DNA of 64,000 nucleotides. Source: Gulosibacter sp. 10 (lineage in GTDB: Bacteria > Actinomycetota > Actinomycetes > Actinomycetales > Microbacteriaceae). The stretch lies in contig NZ_FUIC01000007.1 in the NCBI RefSeq assembly GCF_900163695.1, positions 177,535-241,534 on the forward strand. The letters are read 5' to 3'. Of this stretch, positions 30,210 to 39,062 are shown one piece after another (position 1 is the stretch's first letter; every line of letters starts with the position of its first letter). The translations under genes and the position numbers were made by a program. Below the pieces are notes generated by a model that was given only the letters and a program-made list of their open reading frames with translations, had not been told where the DNA came from and searched no databases.

Positions 30210-31427
30210 CTAGCGGCGCGCCTCGCGGTTCGACAGCCCGGCGCGCCCCGCCTGCGCCACCGCGCCCGGCAGCGCCGCGAGCAGCGCATCCACGTCGGCG
30301 CCGGTCGAGGTATGCCCGAGCGTGAAGCGCAGCGCGCCGCGGGCCGTGGCCTCGTCGAAGCCGCAGCCGAGCAGCACGTGGCTCGGCTCGGGGATGCCCG
30401 CCTGGCAGGCCGAGCCGGTGGACGCCGAGATCCCGGCCATGTCGAGGAGGAACAGCAGCGAGTCGCCCTGGCAGCCGTCGAACGTGAAGTGGGCGTTGAG
30501 CGGCAGCCGCGCCGGCCCGCCCTCCAGCTCGGGCGCGTCGAGCGCGGACCCGCGCAGCCGCGCTCCCGGCACGCGCTCCCCGACCTCGAGGACGAGCCGG
30601 TCGCGGAGCTCCCGCAACGCGTCCGTGCCGGGCAGGACCCCGTCGACGAAGGCGTCGGCCAGTGCGGCGAAGGCGAGCGCGCCCGCGAGGTCCTGGGTGC
30701 CGGAGCGGAAACCGCGCTGCTGCCCGCCGCCGTGGATGAGCGGCTCGGGAGCCGCGCGCCGCGAGACCGCGAGCGCCCCCACGCCGACCGGCCCGCCGAT
30801 CTTGTGCGCCGAGACGCTCACCGCCGAGACGCCCCAGTCCCGCAGCGAGACCGGCAGCTGGCCGTAGGAGGCCACCGCGTCCACGTGCATCGGGATGCCG
30901 GCGTCCGCGGCGAGGCGCGCCAGCGCCCGCACCGGCTGCACGGTGCCGATCTCGTTGTTGCCGTGCAGCACGGTGAGCAGCGCGGCGTCCCCGGCGGCGC
31001 GCCCGATCGCCGCGGCCGCCGCGTCGAGGTCGACGAGCCCGTGCTCGTCCACCGGCAGCCACTCCACGCGGGCGCCCTCGTTCGCGACCAGCCATTCGAC
31101 CGCGTCGAGAGTCGCGTGGTGCTCGGTGCGCGTCGTGAGGATCAGCGGCCGCGCCTCGTCCCGGTTCCGCGCCCAGAAGAACCCCTTGATCGCGAGGTTG
31201 CTCGACTCGGTGCCGCCCGAGGTGAGGACGGTCTCGATCGACTGCGCGCCCAGCGTGCGGGCGATCCGCTCCCGCGCATCCTCGAGCTGCGCCCGCGCCC
31301 GCTGGCCGTGGCCGTGGATGGACGCGGGGTTCCCCACCGACCCGGCCGCGCGCAGCCACGCCTCGCGGGCGGCCGGGTGGAGCGGGGTCGTCGCTGCGTG
31401 ATCGAGGTACACGGACATGACTACCAT
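30210..31427 (-). CDS. Cysteine desulfurase, IscS/NifS family
   Basis: The 405-residue PLP enzyme converts cysteine to alanine and an enzyme persulfide. It begins with the family hallmark VYLDHAATTPLHP, has the PLP-lysine motif SVSAHKIGGPVGVGAL and the active-site cysteine loop STGSACQAG. Being upstream of mnmA on the same strand, it probably feeds sulfur to tRNA thiolation, and possibly Fe-S assembly. Two starts are possible: ATG at 31427 (used here, after GGTGGGAC) or ATG at 31418 directly before SVYLDHA. Confidence 0.93.
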   Translation of the reverse strand: MVVMSVYLDHAATTPLHPAAREAWLRAAGSVGNPASIHGHGQRARAQLEDARERIARTLGAQSIETVLTSGGTESSNLAIKGFFWARNRDEARPLILTTRTEHHATLDAVEWLVANEGARVEWLPVDEHGLVDLDAAAAAIGRAAGDAALLTVLHGNNEIGTVQPVRALARLAADAGIPMHVDAVASYGQLPVSLRDWGVSAVSVSAHKIGGPVGVGALAVSRRAAPEPLIHGGGQQRGFRSGTQDLAGALAFAALADAFVDGVLPGTDALRELRDRLVLEVGERVPGARLRGSALDAPELEGGPARLPLNAHFTFDGCQGDSLLFLLDMAGISASTGSACQAGIPEPSHVLLGCGFDEATARGALRFTLGHTSTGADVDALLAALPGAVAQAGRAGLSNREARR

Positions 31428-31454
31428 TGTCCCACCGCCGGGTTCCGGTGACGG

Positions 31455-31460
31455 TAGAAT
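31455..31460 (+). promoter_or_regulatory. -10 box of glgX operon
   Basis: TAGAAT, about 66 bases before the glgX ATG, in the divergent gap with the cysteine desulfurase gene. Confidence 0.4.
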
Positions 31461-31526
31461 CGGCTCGTTTCAACGGAGCGACGGCGGCTCCCGCCTCGCA
31501 CGCCCCCGATCAGGACTCTCTCCCCC

Positions 31527-33590
31527 ATGGACGACCACCACTGCCCCGACCTGGGCATCACCGAAGTCGACGGACTGCCCAGGCTGCGCGTCTGGTCGGC
31601 CAACGCCACCGCCGTCACCGCGGTGCTCTTCGACGCGGATGGCGCGCCGGGCCACGAGTGGCCCCTGGAGCGCGACGGCGACGTATGGGAGGTGCGCAAC
31701 GCGGAGCTCGCCCCGGGCGCGCGATACGCGCTGCGGGTCGAGGGACCGGACGGCCCCGAGCACGGCTTCGACCCGGATGCGCCGGTGCTCGATCCGTACG
31801 CGAGGTCGGTCGAGAATCTCGGCACGGCGGATGCGCCGCGCTGGGTCTCGCGATCGGTGGCCGCCGAGCCCTTCGACTGGGGCGGGCACCGCGACGTCGG
31901 CACCCCGCTGCGCGACGCCGTGATCTACGAAGCCCATCTCAAGGGCCTCACCCGGCTCGCGCACTTCGTGCCCGAGGAGGAGCGCGGCACCTACAAGGGG
32001 CTCGCGCACCCCAACGTCGTCGCGCACCTCAAGAACCTCGGCATCACCGCGGTGGAGCTGCTGCCGATCCAGGCCTTCGGCAGCGAGACGCACCTGCGCC
32101 GCGACGGCCTCACCAACTACTGGGGCTACAACACGCTCGGCTTCTTCGCCCCGCATCCCGACTACGCCACCGCGCGGGCGCGCGCCGAGGGCCCCGAGGC
32201 GATCGCGCGCGAGGTCAAGGAGATGGTCCGCGCCCTCCACGAGGCCGGCATCGAGGTCTATCTCGACGTGGTCTACAACCACACGGCCGACGAGGGCGAC
32301 GGCGGCGCGCCCGTGCTCTTCCGCGGCCTCGACCGCGCCGTCTACTACCGCCAGGACGGCGAAGGCGGCCTCGTCGACGTGACCGGATGCGGCAACTCGG
32401 TCGACACCTCGCAGCCGATCGTGCGGCAGTTCGTGCTCGACTCGCTGCGCTACTGGGTCTCCGAGTTCGGCATCGACGGCTACCGCTTCGACCTCGCGAC
32501 CACGCTGGGCCGCAACGCGGAGCACCACTACACCGCCGACCATCCGCTGCTGCGCACCATCGTCGAGGACGAGGCGCTGCGCGACGTCAAGATCATCGCC
32601 GAGCCCTGGGACGTCGGCATCGGCGGCTGGCAGACCGGGCACTTCCCCGCCGGCTGGTCCGAGTGGAACGACGAGTACCGGGATCTGCTGCGCCGGTTCT
32701 GGGTCGAGAGCTTCGCCCACGCCCGCGCCACCGGGCACCACCGCGAGTCCATCGGCCGGCTCGCCACCGCCATCGCGGGATCCTCGAGCCGGTTCTCGGA
32801 CGAGCGCGGCCCCGTCGCGAGCGTCAACTTCGTGACAGCGCACGACGGCTTCACCCTGCGCGACCTCGTGTCCTACAACGTCAAGCACAACCTCATGAAC
32901 CACGAGCTGGGGCGCGACGGCACCGACAGCAACCACTCCTACAACTTCGGCGCCGAGGGCGAGACGGCGGATGCGGGCATCCTCGAGGCGCGCCGCCTCG
33001 CCGTGCGGAACCTCATGGGCACGCTGCTCATCTCGGCGGGAGTGCCCATGCTGACGGCGGGCGACGAGCTCGGCCGCACCCAGCACGGCAACAACAACCC
33101 CTACAACCAGGACAACGCCGAGTTCGGCTGGATCGACTGGGACCTCTCGGAGCCGCAGGAGGAGACTATCCTCCACATGCGCCGGCTCATCGAGATCCGG
33201 CGCGAGCATCCCGTGCTGCGCCCGAGCCGCTACAACCACAGCGCCGAGACCCTCGAGGACTCGACGCGGTTCGAGTGGTTCGACGCCTTCGGCCGGCACA
33301 TGGACGACTGGCAGTGGAACAACCCGGCGAGCCGCTCCGTGCAGTTCCTGGCGTCCTCGCTGCTCCCCGACGGCCGCACCGACCGCGTGCTCGTGATCAT
33401 CCACGGCGTGACCGATCCGGCCCCGTTCCGGCTTCCCCGGCTCGAGGGCGTGAGCGGCTACCGGCTGCTGTGGGACTCCGCGGCGTACCGCGTCTCGGAG
33501 ATCGACACGGATGCGATGTCCGTCGCCGCCCCGCAGGAGCGGATGCGGCTGGTCGGCCCGTCGATGCGCATCTACGCCGCGCTGGACTGA
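31527..33590 (+). CDS. glgX: Glycogen debranching enzyme
   Basis: GlgX removes the short alpha-1,6 branches left by glycogen phosphorylase. The 687-residue GH13_11 protein has an N-terminal CBM48 domain, then VYEAHLKGLT-like segment (IYEAHLKGLT), the barrel motif VYLDVVYNHTA, the nucleophile in IDGYRFDLATTLGR, acid/base in IIAEPWDVG and ..VTAHDGFTLRDLVSYN. The length is normal for the family. It opens a rightward cluster glgX-glgE-glgB. No strong ribosome binding site precedes the ATG. Confidence 0.95.
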   Translation: MDDHHCPDLGITEVDGLPRLRVWSANATAVTAVLFDADGAPGHEWPLERDGDVWEVRNAELAPGARYALRVEGPDGPEHGFDPDAPVLDPYARSVENLGTADAPRWVSRSVAAEPFDWGGHRDVGTPLRDAVIYEAHLKGLTRLAHFVPEEERGTYKGLAHPNVVAHLKNLGITAVELLPIQAFGSETHLRRDGLTNYWGYNTLGFFAPHPDYATARARAEGPEAIAREVKEMVRALHEAGIEVYLDVVYNHTADEGDGGAPVLFRGLDRAVYYRQDGEGGLVDVTGCGNSVDTSQPIVRQFVLDSLRYWVSEFGIDGYRFDLATTLGRNAEHHYTADHPLLRTIVEDEALRDVKIIAEPWDVGIGGWQTGHFPAGWSEWNDEYRDLLRRFWVESFAHARATGHHRESIGRLATAIAGSSSRFSDERGPVASVNFVTAHDGFTLRDLVSYNVKHNLMNHELGRDGTDSNHSYNFGAEGETADAGILEARRLAVRNLMGTLLISAGVPMLTAGDELGRTQHGNNNPYNQDNAEFGWIDWDLSEPQEETILHMRRLIEIRREHPVLRPSRYNHSAETLEDSTRFEWFDAFGRHMDDWQWNNPASRSVQFLASSLLPDGRTDRVLVIIHGVTDPAPFRLPRLEGVSGYRLLWDSAAYRVSEIDTDAMSVAAPQERMRLVGPSMRIYAALD

Positions 33591-33630
33591 GCCGCTGCGA
33601 GCGCACCAGGCCTCGCACACGTTCCCTTGC

Positions 33631-33636
33631 TAGCGT
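33631..33636 (+). promoter_or_regulatory. -10 box of leaderless glgE
   Basis: TAGCGT ends 6 bases before the GTG start at 33643. No ribosome binding site is present, so glgE and glgB may have their own promoter. Confidence 0.45.
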
Positions 33637-33642
33637 CGAGTC

Positions 33643-35691
33643 GTGGCTAAGACGACACCGCGACTGAGCATTTCCGACTCCGCAGCAGCGCCGACCGGTT
33701 CGACGTACGAACCCGTGTACGGCCGCATCCCGATCATGCGGCTGCGCCCGCAGATCGAGGACGCGCTCTTCCCCTCGAAGGCGTACGCCGGCGAGGTGGT
33801 GCCGTTCTCCTGCGTCTCGTTCCGAGAGGGGCACGACAAGATCGGCGTGGATCTGGTGCTGACCGACCCCGACGGGCGGACTCGGCGCCGCCGCCTCGAG
33901 CGAGGCCGGCCGGGCCTCGACGAGTGGCGCACGACCGCGCAACTCGACCGCGAGGGCGAGTGGCGCTGGCGCGCCGAGTCCTTCGGCGACGACTTCGCGA
34001 CCTGGCGGCACAACGCGGAGATCAAGGTCCCCGCCGGCATCGACGTCGAGGTGATGCTCGAGGAGGGCGCCCGCGTCCTCGACCGCGCCGCCGCAGGGCG
34101 CGGCGTCGAGCCCGAGACCCTGCGCGCCCTCGAGCAGGCCTCCGCCACCGCCCGAGAGAAGGCGCTGCAGCCGCTCGAGCGGCTGCGGGCGCTGCTCGAC
34201 GAGCGCATCATCGACCACCTGACCGCGCAGCCGGTGCGCTCCCTCGTGACCCGCTCCGAGGAGCGCGTCATCCGCGTCGAGCGCAAGCGCGCCGGCTACG
34301 GCGCCTGGTACGAGTTCTTCCCGCGCTCGGAGGGCGCGGTGCCGAACGCCGACGGCTCCTGGCGGAGCGGCACCTTCCGCACCGCGGCCGAGCGCCTGCC
34401 CGGCGTCGCCGACATGGGCTTCGACGTCGTGTACCTGCCGCCCATCCATCCGATCGGCCGCACCAACCGCAAGGGGCCGAACAACACGCTCACCCCGGGC
34501 CCGAACGACCCCGGCTCTCCCTGGGCCATCGGCGCGGAGACGGGCGGGCACCGCGACGTGCACCCGGACCTCGGCACCCTCGACGACTTCAAGGCCTTCC
34601 GCGAGCGCGCCGAGGGGCTCGGGCTCGAGATCGCGCTCGACCTCGCCCTGCAGGCGACTCCGGACCACCCGTGGGTGCGCGAGCACCCCGAATGGTTCAC
34701 GACCCTCGCCGACGGCAGCATCGCCTACGCCGAGAACCCGCCCAAGAAGTACCAGGACATCTACCCCGTCAACTTCGATAACGACCCGGAGGGCATCTAT
34801 CGGGAGGTGCTCGACATCGTGCGGCACTGGATCGACGCCGGGGTGAAGATCTTCCGCGTGGACAACCCGCATACCAAGCCGCTGCAGTTCTGGGAGCGGC
34901 TGATCCACGAGATCAACGCGGCGCACCCCGAGGTCGTCTTCCTCGCGGAGGCCTTCACGCGCCCCGCCGTGATGCAGTCGCTCGCCAAGGCGGGCTTCCA
35001 GCAGTCCTACTCCTACTTCACGTGGCGCAACACCCGCGAGGAGCTCGAGGAGTTCCTCGACGAGGTCTCGCACGAGACCTCGGACTTCATGCGCCCGAAC
35101 CTGTTCGTGAACACCCCCGACATCCTCACCGAGTACCTGCAGCGCGGCGGCCGCCCGGCCTACGAGGCCCGCGCCGTGATCGCGGCGATGGCCGGCCCGA
35201 ACTGGGGCATGTACTCGGGGTTCGAACTCGTCGAGAACGTCGCGCGCCCCGGCGCCGAGGAGAACATCGACAACGAGAAGTACGAGTACAAGCAGCGCAA
35301 CTGGGAGGCGGAGGAGGCCTCCGGGCGCTCGCTCGCCCCCCTCATCCGGAAGCTCAACGGCATCCGCCGCGCGCACCCCGCCCTGCACCAGCTGCGCAAC
35401 TTCGAGGTGCAGTCGGCCGACCACCCGAGCATCTTCGCGTTCTCGAAGACGCTCGAGGCGGAGTACGCCGAGCACGGGATCGCCGACACGATCATCACTG
35501 TCGTGAACATCGACCCGTTCGACACCCACGAGGCCACGCTCGCGGTGGATTCGGAGAAGTTCGGCATCCCCCGCGGCGACGGCTTCCAGGTCGAGGACCT
35601 GCTGTCTGGCCAGATCTGGGACTGGTCCGACTACAACTACGTGCGGCTCGCCCCCGGGCAGGCGCACGTGCTCCATGTGCGCCATCACTAA
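33643..35691 (+). CDS. glgE: Alpha-1,4-glucan:maltose-1-phosphate maltosyltransferase
   Basis: GlgE extends alpha-glucan by transferring maltosyl units from maltose-1-phosphate. The 682-residue protein has the GlgE-specific N-terminal domain, the helical insert, and the GH13_3 active site: nucleophile in KIFRVDNPHTKP and acid/base in VFLAEAFTRP. The substrate-loop segment PPIHPIGRTNRKGPNNTL is typical. Its presence shows that this organism uses the trehalose/maltose-1-phosphate route. The treS-mak genes that make the donor are not in this window. Confidence 0.96.
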   Translation: MAKTTPRLSISDSAAAPTGSTYEPVYGRIPIMRLRPQIEDALFPSKAYAGEVVPFSCVSFREGHDKIGVDLVLTDPDGRTRRRRLERGRPGLDEWRTTAQLDREGEWRWRAESFGDDFATWRHNAEIKVPAGIDVEVMLEEGARVLDRAAAGRGVEPETLRALEQASATAREKALQPLERLRALLDERIIDHLTAQPVRSLVTRSEERVIRVERKRAGYGAWYEFFPRSEGAVPNADGSWRSGTFRTAAERLPGVADMGFDVVYLPPIHPIGRTNRKGPNNTLTPGPNDPGSPWAIGAETGGHRDVHPDLGTLDDFKAFRERAEGLGLEIALDLALQATPDHPWVREHPEWFTTLADGSIAYAENPPKKYQDIYPVNFDNDPEGIYREVLDIVRHWIDAGVKIFRVDNPHTKPLQFWERLIHEINAAHPEVVFLAEAFTRPAVMQSLAKAGFQQSYSYFTWRNTREELEEFLDEVSHETSDFMRPNLFVNTPDILTEYLQRGGRPAYEARAVIAAMAGPNWGMYSGFELVENVARPGAEENIDNEKYEYKQRNWEAEEASGRSLAPLIRKLNGIRRAHPALHQLRNFEVQSADHPSIFAFSKTLEAEYAEHGIADTIITVVNIDPFDTHEATLAVDSEKFGIPRGDGFQVEDLLSGQIWDWSDYNYVRLAPGQAHVLHVRHH

Positions 35692-35709
35692 GAGAAAGCG
35701 GCATCGATC

Positions 35710-38025
35710 ATGACCAGTCAGAACACCTCGCCACACGACGCCGATCCCCGCGGCCCGCAGCCCGAGGGCGCGCTGCCGGGCGCGGCCGCCTCGGATGCCG
35801 CAGCTGCGGCGGATGCGACGGAAGCGACGGATGCGGTGCAGCCCGCCGCCGAGCCGACGCCGCCGAGCATCCCCGACGCGGAGCTGCAGGCGCTGGCCGA
35901 GGGACGCCATTCCGGACCGCACGGCGTGCTGGGCCAGCACCCCTACGGCGAGGACGGCGAGAGGATCGCGCTGCGCGTGCGCCGCCCGCTCGCGAAGAGC
36001 GTCGCGGCCGTGCTGAGCGACGGCACCCGCGTCGAGCTCGAGCACGAGGCGCACGGGATCTGGCTGGGCACCCACGACCGGGGGCTCGACGACTACGCCA
36101 TCGAGACCGCGTACGAGGGCGGCGAGACGTTCGTCGCCGACGACCCGTACCGGTTCATCCCCACCGTGGGCGAGACCGACCTCTATCTCTTCGGCGAGGG
36201 CCGCCACGAACAGCTGTGGAAGACCTTCGGCGCGCACGTGCGCGAGCACTGGGGCACGAACGCCTTCTTCGAGGGCACGGCGTTCTCGGTCTGGGCGCCC
36301 CACGCGCAGGCCGTGCGCATCATCGGCTCCTTCAACGACTGGGACGGCGCGCAGCACGCCATGCGCCGCCTCGACGGCCGCGGCGTGTGGGAGCTGTTCA
36401 TCCCCGGCGTCGGCGCGCACGAGACGTACAAGTACCAGATCCTCACGCCCTCGGGCGAGTGGATCGACAAGGCCGATCCCCTCGCGCGCCACGCGGAGAC
36501 GCCCCCGCAGACCGGATCCGTGATCGCCAGGCCCTCGGAGCACGAGTGGGGCGACGACGAGTGGCTCGCGAAGCGCGCGTCCTCGAACCCCCACAACGGC
36601 CCGCTGAGCATCTACGAGCTGCACGCGATGTCCTGGCAGCCCGGCCTCGACTACCGCGAGCTCGCCGACGAGCTCATCGCCTACCTCGACGACATGCAGT
36701 TCACCCACGTCGAGTTCATGCCGCTCGCGGAGCACCCCTTCGGCGGCTCGTGGGGATACCAGGTCACCGGCTACTACGCCCCGACCTCGCGGCTCGGCTC
36801 CCCTGACGACCTCCGCTACCTGATCGACCGCCTGCACCGGGCCGGCTACGGCGTGATCATGGACTGGGTGCCGGGGCACTTCCCTAAGGACTCCTTCGGC
36901 CTCGCGCGCTTCGACGGCGAGCCCGTCTACGAGCACGGCGATCCGCGCCTCGGCGACCAGGCCGACTGGGGCACCTACGTCTTCAACTTCGGCGACTCCC
37001 AGGTGCGCAACTTCCTGGTCGCCAACGCGCTGTACTGGCTCGAGGAGTTCCACATCGACGGGCTGCGCGTGGACGCCGTGGCCTCGATGATCTACCGCGA
37101 CTACTCGCGCACCGACTGGCTGCCGAATGTCGACGGCGGGCGCGAGTACTACGAGGCCATCGACTTCCTCAAGGAGGTCAACGCCACCTCGTACAAGCTG
37201 CACCCCGGCATCATGATGGTCGCCGAGGAGTCCACCAGCTTCCCCGGCGTGACGAAGCCCACCGACTGGGGCGGGCTCGGCTTCGGCCTCAAGTGGAACA
37301 TGGGGTGGATGAACGACAACCTCCGCTACATCGCGAAGGACCCCATCTACCGCCGCTGGCACCACGGCGAGCTCACGTTCTCCTACGTGTACGCGTGGAG
37401 CGAGCAGTTCGTGCTGCCCATCTCCCACGACGAGGTCGTGCACGGCAAGGGCTCGATGTTCGGCAAGATGCCGGGCGACGACTGGCAGAAGGCCGCGAAC
37501 CTGCGCCTGTTCTACTCGTACCAGTGGGGCCATCCCGGCAAGCAGCTGCTCTTCATGGGGCAGGAGTTCGGGCAGCCGGGCGAGTGGCGGGAGGACCGCG
37601 GCCTCGACTGGTGGCTGCTCGAGAACCCCACGTTCTCCGGCATCCGCGGCTACGTGAAGGCCCTCAACGAGCTCTACCGGGAGACCCCGGCGCTCTGGGA
37701 GCTCGACCACGACCCCTCCGGGCTGCAGTGGATCTCGGGGGACGACGCCGAGCACAGCCTGCTCGCCTTCCTGCGGCGCGACGCCCAGGGCGGCGCGATC
37801 GCCTGCGTCTTCAACTTCTCGAACGAACCGCTCGAGGACTACCGCCTCGGCGTCCCCTCCGGCGGGGCGTGGAACGAGGTCCTCAACTCCGACGACACCC
37901 GGTTCGGCGGCTCGGGCGTCGTGAACGGCGAGCTCGTCGCGAGCGCCGAGCCCGCGCACGGGCAGAGCCAGTCGGTGGCCCTGCGCATCCCGCCGCTCGG
38001 CGCGACGTTCCTCAAGCGCCGCTGA
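35710..38025 (+). CDS. glgB: 1,4-alpha-glucan branching enzyme
   Basis: GlgB creates alpha-1,6 branches in the linear glucan made by GlgE. The 771-residue protein has an Ala/Asp/Pro-rich N-terminal extension (about 1-60), a CBM48 domain and the GH13_9 barrel with the nucleophile in FHIDGLRVDAVASM, acid/base in MMVAEESTSFP and LPISHDEVVHGKGS. It starts 18 bp after glgE, with GAGAAAG as a weak ribosome binding site. The unit glgE-glgB matches the branching partnership known from mycobacteria. Confidence 0.96.
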   Translation: MTSQNTSPHDADPRGPQPEGALPGAAASDAAAAADATEATDAVQPAAEPTPPSIPDAELQALAEGRHSGPHGVLGQHPYGEDGERIALRVRRPLAKSVAAVLSDGTRVELEHEAHGIWLGTHDRGLDDYAIETAYEGGETFVADDPYRFIPTVGETDLYLFGEGRHEQLWKTFGAHVREHWGTNAFFEGTAFSVWAPHAQAVRIIGSFNDWDGAQHAMRRLDGRGVWELFIPGVGAHETYKYQILTPSGEWIDKADPLARHAETPPQTGSVIARPSEHEWGDDEWLAKRASSNPHNGPLSIYELHAMSWQPGLDYRELADELIAYLDDMQFTHVEFMPLAEHPFGGSWGYQVTGYYAPTSRLGSPDDLRYLIDRLHRAGYGVIMDWVPGHFPKDSFGLARFDGEPVYEHGDPRLGDQADWGTYVFNFGDSQVRNFLVANALYWLEEFHIDGLRVDAVASMIYRDYSRTDWLPNVDGGREYYEAIDFLKEVNATSYKLHPGIMMVAEESTSFPGVTKPTDWGGLGFGLKWNMGWMNDNLRYIAKDPIYRRWHHGELTFSYVYAWSEQFVLPISHDEVVHGKGSMFGKMPGDDWQKAANLRLFYSYQWGHPGKQLLFMGQEFGQPGEWREDRGLDWWLLENPTFSGIRGYVKALNELYRETPALWELDHDPSGLQWISGDDAEHSLLAFLRRDAQGGAIACVFNFSNEPLEDYRLGVPSGGAWNEVLNSDDTRFGGSGVVNGELVASAEPAHGQSQSVALRIPPLGATFLKRR

Positions 38026-38032
38026 TGCGGAA

Positions 38033-38076
38033 AGACGCCGCGGCCGGTTCCCGATCGGGAACCGGCCGCGGCGTCT
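38033..38076. terminator. Perfect 44-bp palindrome between convergent glgB and thioredoxin-like gene
   Basis: Bases 38033-38076 are a perfect palindrome with 22-bp arms and no loop (centre GATC at 38053-38056). It starts 7 bases after the glgB stop and ends 22 bases before the end of the opposing gene, so it probably terminates both transcripts. It lacks a T-tract. Confidence 0.8.
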
Positions 38077-38098
38077 CGAATCCGGCGGGGAGCATCCC

Positions 38099-39049
38099 CT
38101 AGGAGAAGAGCAGGCTCGTGAGCCGCTGCCTGGCGCGGACGACCCGGCCGTCCTCGGGGCCGGCCACGTCGAAGAGCTCGAGCAGGCGCTCGCGCACGCG
38201 GGTCTTATCGGCCGCGTCGAGCTTCGGGAAGAGCCCGAGCAGCCGCGCGAACGCGTCGTCCACGTGCCCGCCCGAGAGGTCGAGGTCCGCCACGTCGAGC
38301 TGCGCATCGACGTCCTCCGGGTGCTGAGCGGCCCGATCGCGGATCTCCTGCAGCGTCTTGTCCTGAAGCCGCACGAGCAGGTTCACCTGCGCGAGCCCGA
38401 TCTTCGCGTCGTCATCGGCCGGCGACTCGGCGAGCTGACGCTCGTAGGCCGACTTCGCGGCCTCGACGTCGCCGCGCTGCAGCGCGTCCTGCGCCTCCTG
38501 GTGGAGCGGCGGCAGCGGCTTCGGCGCGGGCGCCTCCTGGGGCTCGCCGGTGATCTGCACCTGCCCGGTCAGCCCCTGCTGCGCCGCGACCTGCAGCAGC
38601 TCGTTGAGCACCTGCGCGATCTGCTGCTGCGGCGGGTTGCCCTGGAACAGCGGCAGCGGGCGGCCGCCGACGAGGGCGAGCACCGAGGTCTGGCCGCCGA
38701 GCTCGGGATACGCGTCGGCGTCGATGCGGAGCAGCACGAGGCGCCCCTCCGCCGAGCGGACGATGTCGGCGAGGACCGGGCCCAGCGCCGTCGAATCGGG
38801 GTCGCTCTCCGAGTAGACCTGCACGAGCACCGGGATGCGCTGCGAGTGCGCCGAGAACTGCTCCAGCTCTTCGGGGCCGCCCTCGATCACGACATCGGGC
38901 AGCGCGATCGCGTCGCCCTGGCCCTCGGGTCCCTCGGCCTGCCCGTTCTGGCCGGCCTGCGCCGCCTGCTGCTGGTGCCGCTGCGCGAGGCCCGAGAGGT
39001 CGATCCCCCCGCCCATCGCCGCCATCGGAACGTTATTCGGATCAGTCAT
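38099..39049 (-). CDS. Thioredoxin-fold/TPR co-chaperone-like protein (CnoX/YbbN family)
   Basis: The 316-residue protein has a Gln/Gly-rich N-terminus, a thioredoxin-like domain (about 55-160; VLVQVYSESDPDSTALGPVL, LLRIDADAYPEL) and C-terminal TPR-like helices (QDALQRGDVEAAKSAYERQL). The usual CxxC is replaced by SDPDS and there is no cysteine, so it cannot act as an oxidoreductase. CnoX relatives protect proteins through holdase activity, which is the best guess here. AGGAGTT precedes the ATG. It follows the large membrane-protein gene by 13 bp and is probably in the same operon. Confidence 0.82.
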   Translation of the reverse strand: MTDPNNVPMAAMGGGIDLSGLAQRHQQQAAQAGQNGQAEGPEGQGDAIALPDVVIEGGPEELEQFSAHSQRIPVLVQVYSESDPDSTALGPVLADIVRSAEGRLVLLRIDADAYPELGGQTSVLALVGGRPLPLFQGNPPQQQIAQVLNELLQVAAQQGLTGQVQITGEPQEAPAPKPLPPLHQEAQDALQRGDVEAAKSAYERQLAESPADDDAKIGLAQVNLLVRLQDKTLQEIRDRAAQHPEDVDAQLDVADLDLSGGHVDDAFARLLGLFPKLDAADKTRVRERLLELFDVAGPEDGRVVRARQRLTSLLFS

Positions 39050-39062
39050 CGATTCGGAACTC

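Noticed and set aside
33397..38307. A 1636-codon open frame on the minus strand across glgX, glgE and glgB
   Set aside because: It is antisense to three well-recognised enzymes. In DNA this GC-rich, the opposite strand stays open by codon bias. No family motif appears in it.
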